Assembly (NCBI GenBank): GCA_028282025.1
Contig: JANQIT010000015.1
Location: 1-61,767 of the forward strand
DNA: 61,767 nt
Direction: 5' to 3'
DNA from: Hwanghaeella sp.
Lineage (GTDB): Bacteria; Pseudomonadota; Alphaproteobacteria; UBA8366; Aestuariispiraceae
Of this stretch, positions 15,380 to 24,315 are shown piece after piece. Both the position numbers and the translations under genes were made by a program. The stretch's first letter is position 1. Every line of letters begins with the position of its first letter. The notes beneath the pieces were generated by a model. That model was not told where the DNA came from. It saw only the letters and a list, made by a program, of their open reading frames with translations, and searched no databases.

Positions 15380-16249
15380 ATGAGCAGGACGATTTCCGAA
15401 AGCCTCTATGACGGCTATGCGCAGCAGTTCGACGCTGCCGCCATCGTCGCGGAGGAGAAGACCGGTTTCCAGGACTTGCTGATCTTCGACAGCAAAATGC
15501 ACGGGCGCGTGCTGGTGCTGGACGGCATCATCCAACTGACCGAACTGGACGAGTTCACCTATTCGGAAATGCTGGCCCATCCGCCTGTCTTCGCGCTCGG
15601 CGGGATCGGCCATGCGATAATCGTCGGCGGCGGCGACGGCGCGGTCGCAGAGGAAATCCTGAAACATCCGGACGTGAAATCGGTCGACCTTGTAGATATC
15701 GACGGCCGCGTGGTGGAACTCTCGAAGCAACATCTGGGCGGCGTTCACAACGGCGTCTTCGACGACCCGCGCCTGTCAGTGCACACGGTCGACGCGTTCG
15801 AATTCCTGGCGTCCGACAAAGCGCAAGGCCGCTACGACCTGATCGTCGCCGACCGTCCCGATCCCGTCGGCCCGGCGGAGGTGCTGTTCGGACAAAGCTT
15901 CTACGACCGGGTGCGGAACGCGTTGAGCGACCGTGGCGTCGCCGTCTTCCAGACCGGCGTTCCTATCTATCAGCCGGAAGAATTCACCGACGCTATCGCC
16001 CTGCTGTCCAAGGCGTTCCCGAAGGTGGGCAGCTATCTAACCGTGACGCCGACCTATATCGGCGGCCAGATGGCCCTGACCTGGGCCAGCAAGGGAACAG
16101 ACCTGCCCGCCGCGACAACGGATGACGACCTTAGAAAACGGTTCGCGGCGGCCCGGATCGAGACGCGCTACTACAACCCGGCGACGCACCGGGCGGCCTT
16201 CGCGCTGCCCCCCTTTATCGAGGCGCTGGTTCCCTCTACAGAGGGATAG
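15380..16249 (+). CDS. speE: Polyamine aminopropyltransferase (spermidine synthase)
   Basis: 289 residues, the usual length. The enzyme transfers aminopropyl from decarboxylated SAM to putrescine. The N-terminal beta region (GRVLVLDGIIQLTELDEFTY) leads to the Rossmann motif GGGDGAVAEE, the Asp of VDIDGRVVELS, and the active-site loop ADRPDPVGPAE, where spermidine synthases usually read DSTDPVGP. The change at the first positions of this loop (ADRPDP) is mild but worth noting. GGAGGG-type ribosome bases precede the ATG at 15380. It is in an operon with ornithine decarboxylase; psuK follows 116 bases later. Confidence 0.93.
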   Translation: MSRTISESLYDGYAQQFDAAAIVAEEKTGFQDLLIFDSKMHGRVLVLDGIIQLTELDEFTYSEMLAHPPVFALGGIGHAIIVGGGDGAVAEEILKHPDVKSVDLVDIDGRVVELSKQHLGGVHNGVFDDPRLSVHTVDAFEFLASDKAQGRYDLIVADRPDPVGPAEVLFGQSFYDRVRNALSDRGVAVFQTGVPIYQPEEFTDAIALLSKAFPKVGSYLTVTPTYIGGQMALTWASKGTDLPAATTDDDLRKRFAAARIETRYYNPATHRAAFALPPFIEALVPSTEG

Positions 16250-16365
16250 AGCTTTCCGCCGCCGCACGGTTGACCCGACGCTTCCGGCGGGAGCATAGGA
16301 CGGAGTCGAATCCGGCGCATTCCACGGATGCGCTGCCGAAGAGACGTCGATTGTCGGAGAATGCC

Positions 16366-17211
16366 TTGACCACGGTCATCTGTTTCGGCGCGGCCCATTG
16401 GGACATCATCGCGCGCGCCAAGCCGGACTCCCGGAGCCTGGACCGCCCCGGCACGGTCGAGACCAGGCCCGGCGGCGTGGCGCTGAACGTGGCGACCGCT
16501 TTGGCCGCGCAGGAGGTCGACACCATGCTGGTGGCCCCCGTCGGCGGCGACGAGGAAGGGGCGCGGTTGCTCGCCGCGATCCGGGGGCGGGGCATCGACA
16601 CCGGCGGTCTCGTCATCCGCAACGGCCGGGAGACCGGGCGCTATGTGGCGATTGAGGAGGCGGACGGCAGCCTGCTGCAAGCCATCGCCGATAACGGTAT
16701 CCTGGACACGATGACACCCGAACGCATCGATTTCCGGAACCTGTCCAAGGCCGGGATCTGGATGGTGGAAACAAACCTTCCCGAGACGCTGCTGAAGGCC
16801 ATCGCGGCGCGGGAGGACCGCCCGCCGCTGGTCGCAAACCCTGTGTCGGAGGCGAAGGTCCCGCGCCTCGCCCCTATTCTATCCTCCCTCGCCACGCTCT
16901 ACTGCAACCGGCGCGAGGCGGAAGTGCTGTGCGACGCGGCGTTCGGCGATGCGCGCGCGGCCGCATCGGCCTTGCGAGACCGGGGCGTGGCGCGCGCTGT
17001 GGTGACCGACGGCGCGGCGGAGGCCGCCGACGACGGACCCGGCGGCGGCGTAGCGGCCCACCCGCCGCCGCTGGCGAACAAGTCCGTGACCGGCGCGGGC
17101 GACGCCTTCATGGCGGGCCATCTGGCCGCCGCCCTGACCGGCGCACCGCCGGCGGCGGCGATGGAGCGTGGTTTCAAATCCGTGAACGAGAGAGACACAT
17201 GGTACCGATAG
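16366..17211 (+). CDS. psuK: PfkB-family sugar kinase, probable pseudouridine kinase
   Basis: 281 residues, cytoplasmic. The ribokinase-fold signatures are present: GGVALNVA near the start and VTGAGDAFMAGH near the end, the latter with the catalytic Asp. The next gene encodes pseudouridine-5'-phosphate glycosidase, so the substrate is most likely pseudouridine. The start is a TTG at 16366 with GGAG six bases upstream; the frame extends to 16270 but the added residues are not kinase-like. The stop overlaps the psuG start by 13 bases, so the two are translationally coupled. Confidence 0.88.
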   Translation: MTTVICFGAAHWDIIARAKPDSRSLDRPGTVETRPGGVALNVATALAAQEVDTMLVAPVGGDEEGARLLAAIRGRGIDTGGLVIRNGRETGRYVAIEEADGSLLQAIADNGILDTMTPERIDFRNLSKAGIWMVETNLPETLLKAIAAREDRPPLVANPVSEAKVPRLAPILSSLATLYCNRREAEVLCDAAFGDARAAASALRDRGVARAVVTDGAAEAADDGPGGGVAAHPPPLANKSVTGAGDAFMAGHLAAALTGAPPAAAMERGFKSVNERDTWYR

Positions 17212-18110
17212 TCAAAAGCCCGGCGGTCCTTGCCGCGGAACAAGCGAACCTGCCGCTGGTGGCGCTGGAAAGCACCATCGTCACCCACGGTCTACCCTGG
17301 CCGCGTAATCTGGAGACCGCGCTGCTGGTGGAGGAAACCGTGCGGGCGGCGGGCGCCATACCGGCGACCATCGCGGTCCTGCGCGGACAGATCCATATCG
17401 GGCTGGACCGGGACCAGTTGGAGGCCCTGGCCCAGGCGACCGAAGTCCACAAGCTGAGCCGCGCGGACCTGGCCGCCAGGATGGCGATCGGGCAGGACGG
17501 CTCCACCACCGTCGCCGCCACGATGATCTGCGCCCGGCTGGCGGGAATCGAGGTTTTCGCGACCGGCGGCATCGGCGGCGTCCACCGGGGCGCCGAGGCG
17601 AGTTTTGATATCTCGGCGGATCTGGACGAGTTGGCGCAGACCCCGGTGACCGTCGTCTCCGCCGGGGCGAAGGCGATCCTGGATCTGCCCAAGACGCTGG
17701 AGGCGCTCGAAACAAGGGGCGTGCCGGTGATCGGCTGGCGCACCGACATGTTTCCCGCCTTCTGGTCCCGGTCCAGCGGGCTTGCCTGTCCGCTGCGGAT
17801 GGAGACGCCCGAAGAAGTGGCCCGGGCCCACCGGCTGCGGGCCGCGATGGGAATACCCGGCGGCCAATTGGTGGCGAACCCCATTCCCGACGCGCACGAG
17901 ATTCCACGCGGCGTGATCGGCCCCTTGGTGGACGCGGCCCTCAAGACAGCGGAAGAGGCCGGGATCAGCGGCAAGGACGTCACGCCCTATCTGCTGGAGC
18001 GGGTGCTGGAAGCAACGGAAGGCCGCAGTCTGGAGGCAAACATCGCCCTGGTTCAAAATAACGCCCGGCTGGCGGCCGGGATCGCGGCGGCGCTTGCCGC
18101 GCCGTCATAA
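17199..18110 (+). CDS. psuG: Pseudouridine-5'-phosphate glycosidase
   Basis: 303 residues, the family length. It splits pseudouridine 5'-phosphate into uracil and ribose 5-phosphate. Family landmarks: LESTIVTHGLPWP at the N-terminus, RADLAARMA, GSTTVAATM, ATGGIGGVHRGAE, VVSAGAKAILDLPKTLE (catalytic Lys region) and ANPIP. The ATG at 17199 lies inside the end of psuK. Together they salvage pseudouridine from RNA turnover. Placement directly after the polyamine genes may reflect shared transcription; there is no terminator between. Confidence 0.95.
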   Translation: MVPIVKSPAVLAAEQANLPLVALESTIVTHGLPWPRNLETALLVEETVRAAGAIPATIAVLRGQIHIGLDRDQLEALAQATEVHKLSRADLAARMAIGQDGSTTVAATMICARLAGIEVFATGGIGGVHRGAEASFDISADLDELAQTPVTVVSAGAKAILDLPKTLEALETRGVPVIGWRTDMFPAFWSRSSGLACPLRMETPEEVARAHRLRAAMGIPGGQLVANPIPDAHEIPRGVIGPLVDAALKTAEEAGISGKDVTPYLLERVLEATEGRSLEANIALVQNNARLAAGIAAALAAPS

Positions 18111-18324
18111 CGCCGGACCACAGGCCGGGGCCGCTTCGATCCGTTGCAATCCGAAGCTGCCTGTTGCTCCGCTATCCCGGTTTGAGTAAGGTCCCCCGGC
18201 TATCACCCGCACGGGATGCTCGCGGCGTTTTCGCCCGAAAAGCTGGATGGTTCGGCAGGTTCACCAACCCGTCGCGGTCCTGTGCGTTCCGCTAAACCCA
18301 CTTACCTCGGGGAGCGTTCCAAAC

Positions 18325-19548
18325 ATGTCGAAAATTAAAGTCCAAAATCCGATCGTCGAACTCGACGGCGATGAGATGACCCGCATTATCTGGGACTTCA
18401 TCAAGACCAAGCTGATCCTGCCATATCTGGACGTGGATCTGAGATACTACGACCTGGGCGTCGAAAAGCGCGACGAGACGGACGATCAGATCACCATCGA
18501 CGCGGCAAACGCGATCAAGGAACACCGGGTCGGCGTGAAATGCGCGACCATCACGCCGGATGAAGACCGGGTGGAGGAATTCGGCCTGAAACAGATGTGG
18601 CGTTCGCCCAACGGAACGATCCGGAACATCCTGGACGGCACCGTCTTCCGCGAGCCCATCGTCTGCCAGAACGTGCCGCGCCTGATCCCAAGCTGGACCA
18701 GCCCGATCGTGGTCGCCCGCCACGCCTTCGGCGACCAGTACCGCGCGACGGACTTCCTGGTTCCGGAAGCGGGCACGCTGCACATCACCTTCACGCCGGA
18801 CGATCCCGAGGGCGAGAACATCCGCCACACGGTCTTCCATTTCGAAGGCGCCGGCATCGCCATGGGGATGTACAACCTGGACGACTCGATTCGCGGCTTC
18901 GCGCGGGCCTGCATGAATTACGGCCTGATGCGCGGTTACCCGGTCTATCTGTCCACCAAGAACACCATCCTGAAAGCCTATGACGGGCGCTTCAAGGACC
19001 TCTTCCAGGAAGTCTACGAAGCGGAGTTCGAGGGACGCTTCAAAGAGGCCGGCATCTGGTACGAACACCGGCTGATCGACGACATGGTGGCCTTCGCCCT
19101 GAAGAACAGCGGCGATTTCCTGTGGGCGGCCAAGAACTACGACGGCGACGTGCAGTCCGATTCCGTTGCGCAGGGCTTCGGGTCGCTCGGCCTGATGACG
19201 TCGGTCCTGATGACGCCGGACGGACAGACGGTAGAAGCGGAAGCGGCCCACGGCACGGTGACCCGCCACTACCGGCAGCACCAGCAGGGCAAGGAAACCT
19301 CCACCAACCCCATCGCGTCGATCTTCGCCTGGACGCGGGGTATCGGTTATCGCGGTAAGTTCGACGGCACGCCGGATGTCGAGAAGTTCGCCGCGACTTT
19401 GGAAAAGGTCTGTGTGGACACGGTCGAAAGCGGCCACATGACCAAGGATCTGGCGCTGCTGATCGGCGAAAGCCAGCCCTGGCTGACCACGAACCAGTTC
19501 CTGGAAAAGCTGGACGACAATCTGAAGACCGCCATGGACAACTGGTGA
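18325..19548 (+). CDS. icd: NADP-dependent isocitrate dehydrogenase (eukaryotic-like type)
   Basis: 407 residues, the length of the homodimeric eukaryotic/alphaproteobacterial class. It oxidises isocitrate to 2-oxoglutarate in the TCA cycle. Recognisable segments: [35 protein letters not shown] (substrate-binding Ser/Asn/Arg), the metal-ligand Asp in HRLIDDMVA and [17 protein letters not shown], and [14 protein letters not shown] (NADP-binding His/Arg). The ATG at 18325 fits; the frame extends upstream without similarity. It is monocistronic, with its own 214-base upstream region and a strong terminator. Confidence 0.97.
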   Translation: MSKIKVQNPIVELDGDEMTRIIWDFIKTKLILPYLDVDLRYYDLGVEKRDETDDQITIDAANAIKEHRVGVKCATITPDEDRVEEFGLKQMWRSPNGTIRNILDGTVFREPIVCQNVPRLIPSWTSPIVVARHAFGDQYRATDFLVPEAGTLHITFTPDDPEGENIRHTVFHFEGAGIAMGMYNLDDSIRGFARACMNYGLMRGYPVYLSTKNTILKAYDGRFKDLFQEVYEAEFEGRFKEAGIWYEHRLIDDMVAFALKNSGDFLWAAKNYDGDVQSDSVAQGFGSLGLMTSVLMTPDGQTVEAEAAHGTVTRHYRQHQQGKETSTNPIASIFAWTRGIGYRGKFDGTPDVEKFAATLEKVCVDTVESGHMTKDLALLIGESQPWLTTNQFLEKLDDNLKTAMDNW

Positions 19549-19593
19549 TCTAAGGAAATCCGACTGTCCGCGCTAACGCGCCTCGGATGCAAA

Positions 19594-19626
19594 AAAGCCC
19601 CGCCGGAGGATTACCGGCGGGGCTTT
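19594..19626 (+). terminator. Rho-independent terminator of icd
   Basis: A 13-bp perfect stem (19594-19606 with 19614-19626), rich in GC in the middle and with an A/T base, has a 7-base loop and is followed by TAGTTTT. It sits 45 bases after the icd stop. The T-rich end on both strands could also serve the convergent VPLPA gene. Confidence 0.92.
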
Positions 19627-19670
19627 AGTTTTGAGGGACTGACGGGGCCGGAAGCCCCGAGGGATTAATT

Positions 19671-20543
19671 CTATGTGCGGTCTTTCCGGCGGCGGGTGGC
19701 GAACACCAGCCCGGCCAGGCCGGTCAACAGAAGCGGGAATGCCGCCGGAACCGGAACGACCGTGGTGCCCGACCCGCTGAAAGCCAAATCGATACCAAGA
19801 CCGAACGCGGCCCCGGAGTTCGGATAGTATTTGGAGGCGATACCGGAGCAGTTATCGCCGTCGGCGCAAATGAAGCTGTCATTCGAACGTGTGTCGCCCC
19901 ACAGGAAAATCTCCACGGAGCCGGGGTCGAGCTCGGCAACGCCGTTCACGACACCCATCATGATGGCGTTGGCGAACTGGAACGTGTCCGTGGCGCTGGC
20001 GATCCGGGCGCCTGAATTTTTGTCGAACTGGTCGATCCGGAATTCAAGATTGCCGCCGATGCTGTGGCTGATCGTGCGCTGATTCGATCCACTGCCGGAG
20101 ATGACGGGATCGAAGACGCCGCCGCCGTCCAGCAAGGCGGCGCCGACGGTCAGGAACGAGGTGGCGCTTTGCACCAGGCTGAGTTCGAACCGGCTGCTGC
20201 CATAAACCTTCTCGTAGATCGTGGTTTCTTCGACATTGAAGATGGCCGTTGTCCCTTCGCCGAACGCCGTCGGCACACCTGCAACCGTACTCGGCTGCAC
20301 ATCCCAGATGTACTTGATCGGGGCGCCATTGGTGAGCGACCCGCGGCCGGACCCGTTCCCCATGCCGTTGGAAGAGAGATGAAGACTGGAAAACCCGACG
20401 CCGCTTCGCGAGAACCCGCTGAGCACTTCCCCTTCATGCAGGAAGGTGGTCGCCTTCGCGCTGGGAATCAACGACGCCCCAACGAGTAACGTGGCGGTCA
20501 ACACCGCCGTCTTCGTGACCATTCCCCTTAACCCGTACAACAT
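19671..20543 (-). CDS. Secreted protein with a VPLPA/PEP-CTERM-type sorting signal
   Basis: 290 residues. An N-terminal signal peptide (about 1-31, ending AKA) is followed by a Ser/Gly-rich beta-type body. The C-terminus has the tripartite sorting signal: the short VPVPA motif, a hydrophobic helix (FPLLLTGLAGLVFAT) and a basic tail (RRRKDRT). Such proteins are exported, processed by an exosortase and often end up in the exopolysaccharide layer. The start at 20543 has AAGGGG seven bases upstream; the ATG at 20522 has its G-rich block too close. No exosortase gene is in the window. Confidence 0.85.
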   Translation of the reverse strand: MLYGLRGMVTKTAVLTATLLVGASLIPSAKATTFLHEGEVLSGFSRSGVGFSSLHLSSNGMGNGSGRGSLTNGAPIKYIWDVQPSTVAGVPTAFGEGTTAIFNVEETTIYEKVYGSSRFELSLVQSATSFLTVGAALLDGGGVFDPVISGSGSNQRTISHSIGGNLEFRIDQFDKNSGARIASATDTFQFANAIMMGVVNGVAELDPGSVEIFLWGDTRSNDSFICADGDNCSGIASKYYPNSGAAFGLGIDLAFSGSGTTVVPVPAAFPLLLTGLAGLVFATRRRKDRT

Positions 20544-20756
20544 TGACCATCCCCTTGCTACGGCTCATGCCGCCGATCTACACATGCCGGTCATCCCGAC
20601 ATCATGGATGCCCCATCCAATCCAAGGGTTTTATTAGCGGATTGCCGAATGCGGTGCCACGGCACCGCTTGCACGATGAGCAACAATGTCGACCGCGCGC
20701 CCCAGCAACTCCAAACTATCAACGGTGGTTGACGTTTGACGCCAACTGTAGCCTGG

Positions 20757-21053
20757 CTATTGCGCCTTACAGAGGAATGTCGCCCGGTTGCGTTTCGACA
20801 GAGGGCAGTTGTTCAGGAAGTTGTCGTGATCGATCAGTTCGACTAACGGCTTGGCAGCCGGACAGAGGCCCTGCGCATAGGATTCGATCTGGGCACGGGT
20901 GGAGACGGCAGCGCTGTAGCACACCGAAACGACCGTCTCGCCGGGAACCTGCTGCCAAACGTCGGCGGTCGTTTCCGACGGCTCGCGCGCGCAGCCGGCC
21001 GAAACGACAAGAAGGCCGCCGAGCAGCAGTGTCGTCAGCGCCGGTCGTTTCAT
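20757..21053 (-). CDS. Small putative lipoprotein
   Basis: 98 residues. A signal sequence (MKRPALTTLLLGGLLVVSAGC) has a lipobox-like SAGC, suggesting lipid attachment at Cys21 and a periplasmic location. The mature part has four cysteines (CYSAA, GLC, NNC, FLC), which may form disulfides. Its ATG overlaps the TGA of the upstream VWA-protein gene as ATGA, so the two are coupled. No family was recognised. Confidence 0.72.
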   Translation of the reverse strand: MKRPALTTLLLGGLLVVSAGCAREPSETTADVWQQVPGETVVSVCYSAAVSTRAQIESYAQGLCPAAKPLVELIDHDNFLNNCPLSKRNRATFLCKAQ

Positions 21054-22228
21054 GTCAGCGCCCGCATCGCGTCGTCCAATCCGCGCAGGGTCAAGGGGAA
21101 CATCCTGTCCTCCATAATTTCCCGCATCAGCTTGATCGACGGCATCCGGTCCCACCAGGCCGGGTTCTGTGGATTCAGCCACACTGTGTTGGGGTAATTC
21201 ATCAACAGTCTTTCCATCCATACCCGGCCCGCCTCTTCATTCCAGTGCTCCACGCTGCCGCCCGGATAGACGATCTCGTAAGGGCTCATGGATGCGTCGC
21301 CGACCAGGATGACACGGTAATCCCGCGGATAGGTGCGCAGCACCTCGTCCGTCGAAACGCGTTCTTCCCAGCGCCGGCGATTGTCGCGCCAGACGCTTTC
21401 GTACAGACAGTTGTGGAAGTAGAAATATTCAAGATGCTTGAATTCCGACCGCACGGCGGAAAACAGTTCCTCGCAGACCCGAACATGGTCGTCCATCGAA
21501 CCGCCGATATCGAAAAATATCAAAACCTTAACCGCATTGTGCCGTTCGGGCACCAGCTTCAGATCAAGCATCCCGGCATTGTCCGCAGTGGACCGGATCG
21601 TGTCGTCCAAGTCCAGTTCAGTCGCCGCCCCTTCGCGCGCGAACCGGCGCAGACGCCGTAGCGCCACCTTTATGTTCCGGGTGCCGATTTCCACATCGTC
21701 GTCCAGGTTCTTAAACTCGCGCTTGTCCCAGACCTTGACCGCGCGCCGGTGCGTCGACTCCCCACCGATGCGCACCCCTTCGGGATTGTATCCGTAGGCG
21801 CCGAATGGCGAGGTGCCCGCCGTGCCGATCCATTTCGATCCGCCCTGATGGCGTCCTTCCTGTTCCTCAAGCCGTTGCTTTAGGGTTTCCATCAGCTTGT
21901 CGAAGCCGCCAAGGGCTTCGATCATTGCCTTTTCCTCTTCCGTCAGGTGCTTTTCCGCCAACTTCCGCAGCCATTCTTCCGGAATGGTCTGCGCAGCCGG
22001 ATCCAAGCCTTCCGGCCGTTCGAGGCCCTTGAAAACCTCGCCGAAAACCCGATCGAAACGATCCAGATAGCGTTCGTCCTTCACCAGGGCCGAACGGCTA
22101 AGGAAGTAGAACGCGTTCACGTCGAATGCCGCGATGCGCGCTTGCATCGCCTCCATCAAAGTCAGGTACTCCCGCAACGAAACCGGAAGCCCCGCCTGTT
22201 TCAGGCCAAGGAAAAGATCGACGAACAT
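21050..22228 (-). CDS. VWA-domain protein, CoxE-like
   Basis: 392 residues, cytoplasmic. The N-terminus (FLGLKQAGLPVSLREYLTLM) and the C-terminal von Willebrand factor A fold match the CoxE-like family that works with MoxR AAA ATPases in cofactor insertion or complex assembly. The usual MIDAS motif DxSxS reads DIGGSMDDH here, so the first serine is replaced by glycine and metal binding may be altered. The start ATG at 22228 has a poor ribosome site; the longer upstream frame lacks similarity. The likely MoxR partner is 2 kb away (24316-25164), separated by DUF2336 and GNAT genes. Confidence 0.88.
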   Translation of the reverse strand: MFVDLFLGLKQAGLPVSLREYLTLMEAMQARIAAFDVNAFYFLSRSALVKDERYLDRFDRVFGEVFKGLERPEGLDPAAQTIPEEWLRKLAEKHLTEEEKAMIEALGGFDKLMETLKQRLEEQEGRHQGGSKWIGTAGTSPFGAYGYNPEGVRIGGESTHRRAVKVWDKREFKNLDDDVEIGTRNIKVALRRLRRFAREGAATELDLDDTIRSTADNAGMLDLKLVPERHNAVKVLIFFDIGGSMDDHVRVCEELFSAVRSEFKHLEYFYFHNCLYESVWRDNRRRWEERVSTDEVLRTYPRDYRVILVGDASMSPYEIVYPGGSVEHWNEEAGRVWMERLLMNYPNTVWLNPQNPAWWDRMPSIKLMREIMEDRMFPLTLRGLDDAMRALT

Positions 22229-22406
22229 GGTTCGGTGGTACCGGCATCGCCGATCAATCACAAGAGCAGACATCGGGCCGGCAGCATTGCATTCCCGCGC
22301 GCCGGCGTGAGCCGCGTCACAGCAAAACGCGTCAACATTGGTCAACACTGATGAATCGGTCAATGATCCGCGCCGGAGCGAGCCCGGCGAATCGGGGGTA
22401 GGGACA

Positions 22407-23498
22407 ATGGCCAAATATACGCTGCGCGAACTGATCGACGTTGCAAAGAGCCCGAACCAGCAGGACCGCAACCTGCTGGCGGAATCGCTTAGCCGTTTGG
22501 TCCTGACGACGGGCCGGAAGCTGAGTGAGGCCGAGCAGTACATCGTCTACGATATTCTGCGCCACCTGATTCATCAGGTCGAAATGTCGGTACGCCGAAT
22601 GCTATCGGAAAGCCTGGCCGAACGGCAGGACACGCCGCACGACATCGTCCTGACCCTGGCGAACGACGTTATCGAAGTGGCGCACCCGGTGCTGACCCAA
22701 AGCACCGTGCTTCAGGATGTGGATCTGATCCGCCTGATCCTGGAACACACGCAACAGCATCAGATCGCCATTACCAAACGGGCGCGCCTGTCCAAGGATG
22801 TTTCCGAAACTCTGGTGGATACCGGCGACCCGTCGGTGATCAAATCGCTGCTTGAAAACGACAGTGCGGAGTTGAATCCCGAGACCTTCGACAAGCTTGT
22901 CGAAACCTCGCACCTGATGGACGAAATCCGCACCCCGCTGGCCTACCGCGCAGATCTTCCGCCGGAGTTGGCGCGGCGCATGATCGGCTGGGTCGGCGAG
23001 GCGCTGCGCGATTACCTGCAAACGAAACTGGCCGAAACGGGACTGGACGGCAGCGACCTGGACACCGCCATCGAGCGCGCCTTCGAAGACGACCGGCTGA
23101 CCGAAGAGATGGTCGGCGTGGCCTCTCCGGTGGTGCGCGGCGGGGACGACGCCGGCTATCTGCCGCATCCCCGTGTGTTGGTGCGGGCCTTGGAGAACGG
23201 CGATATCATCGAATTCGAGGCGCTGTTTCGAGATTTCACACGGCTCAGCGAACAGACCTTCGCCAAAATCCTGTACGATTCCGGACCGGAAGCCCTGGCG
23301 ATTGCCTGTAAGGGATCCGGCGTCGACCGGTTTTCCTTCTCCGACATTCTGTGCCACCTCCACGGCGGCGGAGACATGGTGCGCTACCGGGAATCCAGCG
23401 ACTATCTGAAGATCATGGAATATTTCGAGCGGATTGGAGGCGACGGCGCGGAAAAAGTGCTGGACGCCTGGCGCGCGGCGGAAGGGGAAGCGCTATAG
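22407..23498 (+). CDS. DUF2336 protein
   Basis: 363 residues. An all-helical, HEAT-like protein starting MAKYTLRELIDVAKS; the region LADRERRLAA-like helices of DUF2336 are represented here by blocks such as ISRLVLTTGRKLSEAEQ (approximate) and AYRADLPPELARRMI. The family is widespread in alphaproteobacteria and its function is unknown; some members have been linked to cell-cycle or stress signalling. The ATG at 22407 follows GGGGGTAGGG. It is divergent from the VWA gene and overlaps the GNAT gene tail-to-tail by six bases. Confidence 0.82.
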   Translation: MAKYTLRELIDVAKSPNQQDRNLLAESLSRLVLTTGRKLSEAEQYIVYDILRHLIHQVEMSVRRMLSESLAERQDTPHDIVLTLANDVIEVAHPVLTQSTVLQDVDLIRLILEHTQQHQIAITKRARLSKDVSETLVDTGDPSVIKSLLENDSAELNPETFDKLVETSHLMDEIRTPLAYRADLPPELARRMIGWVGEALRDYLQTKLAETGLDGSDLDTAIERAFEDDRLTEEMVGVASPVVRGGDDAGYLPHPRVLVRALENGDIIEFEALFRDFTRLSEQTFAKILYDSGPEALAIACKGSGVDRFSFSDILCHLHGGGDMVRYRESSDYLKIMEYFERIGGDGAEKVLDAWRAAEGEAL

Positions 23499-23981
23499 CG
23501 CACGGGCCATCAGGGCGACGGCCTTCTCGCCGCCCCCGGTTTCCTGGCGGCCGACGACCGAAAAACCCAAACGTTCGTGAAAACGCAGCGATCCCGGATT
23601 CGGCGGTCTTTCGTTTACCTCGCAGGTGATCCGCGCCGTCCTGTCGCGGGCGAAGTCGAAAAGGTCCCGGTAAAGAACGCCGCCGATCCCCCGGCCACGG
23701 GCCGCGCCGGACACAACCACACGGTCGATATACAAAAAGTCGTCGTACTGTGCGGAGAACCAGGCATAGTTTTCGCTGTCGTAGTCGGCCCCCGGCGCAA
23801 AGGCGATCAGAAACCCGACGGGTTTCCCGTCATCCAGTGCAATCCGGCGGTAGGCGGCCCGGTCCGCCAGGGCGATCAGACCGTCGCCCGGCAGTGCGTT
23901 GACGTTCGGCACGGCGGCGTTGTTTTCCGCTTCCAGCCACGCCGAATCCGCCGATGCGATCTGGCGCAGATCTACCGCCAT
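23493..23981 (-). CDS. GNAT-family N-acetyltransferase
   Basis: 162 residues. The acetyl-CoA-binding signature is VVSGAARGRGIGGVLY (R/Q-x-x-G-x-G/A loop), and the C-terminal LRFHERLGFSVVGRQ is the usual beta5-alpha4 end of GNAT enzymes. The central YIDRVVVS gives beta4. The substrate is unknown. It sits downstream of, and in the same direction as, the MoxR operon, 11 bases after the next small gene, so it is probably its last gene. Confidence 0.9.
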   Translation of the reverse strand: MAVDLRQIASADSAWLEAENNAAVPNVNALPGDGLIALADRAAYRRIALDDGKPVGFLIAFAPGADYDSENYAWFSAQYDDFLYIDRVVVSGAARGRGIGGVLYRDLFDFARDRTARITCEVNERPPNPGSLRFHERLGFSVVGRQETGGGEKAVALMARAL

Positions 23982-23992
23982 GACCGAACCCG

Positions 23993-24313
23993 TCAGCCCG
24001 CCCGCTTGGCGGCGGCTTCGGCCCGGAGTTTTTCCTGAACCGGCTTAAAGTCGTAGGTCGGGTAGAACTCGGTGGTAAATGCGCCCCAGGCCTTCTTCTC
24101 AATCGCCAGATTCACTTCCCGAAGGCGGTCGGGCGGCACCCGCAACGTAGCCACTTGGCCGATTCCCATCATCACGTACCAGGAAACGACCTCAATGCCC
24201 TCAGGCGGGAAATCGGCCCAGAACTCGGCCGCGGCCAACTTTTCATTGATCTCCGCAAGGTTCTTGTCCTGCTGATGCTTGAGGAAAACAGTCAGCAAAA
24301 TGGTATCGCCCAT
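23993..24313 (-). CDS. Small conserved-looking hypothetical protein after the MoxR gene
   Basis: 106 residues, soluble. No motif was recognised; a middle stretch (EGIEVVSWYVMMGIGQVATLRVP) looks like the beta-alpha-beta core of a small alpha/beta protein, resembling the ferredoxin-like or DUF3303-type domains. The start is the ATG at 24313; a TTG at 24319 overlaps the MoxR stop and is an alternative. It is tightly coupled to the MoxR gene upstream (stop at 24316) and followed by the GNAT gene. Confidence 0.75.
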   Translation of the reverse strand: MGDTILLTVFLKHQQDKNLAEINEKLAAAEFWADFPPEGIEVVSWYVMMGIGQVATLRVPPDRLREVNLAIEKKAWGAFTTEFYPTYDFKPVQEKLRAEAAAKRAG

Positions 24314-24315
24314 CG

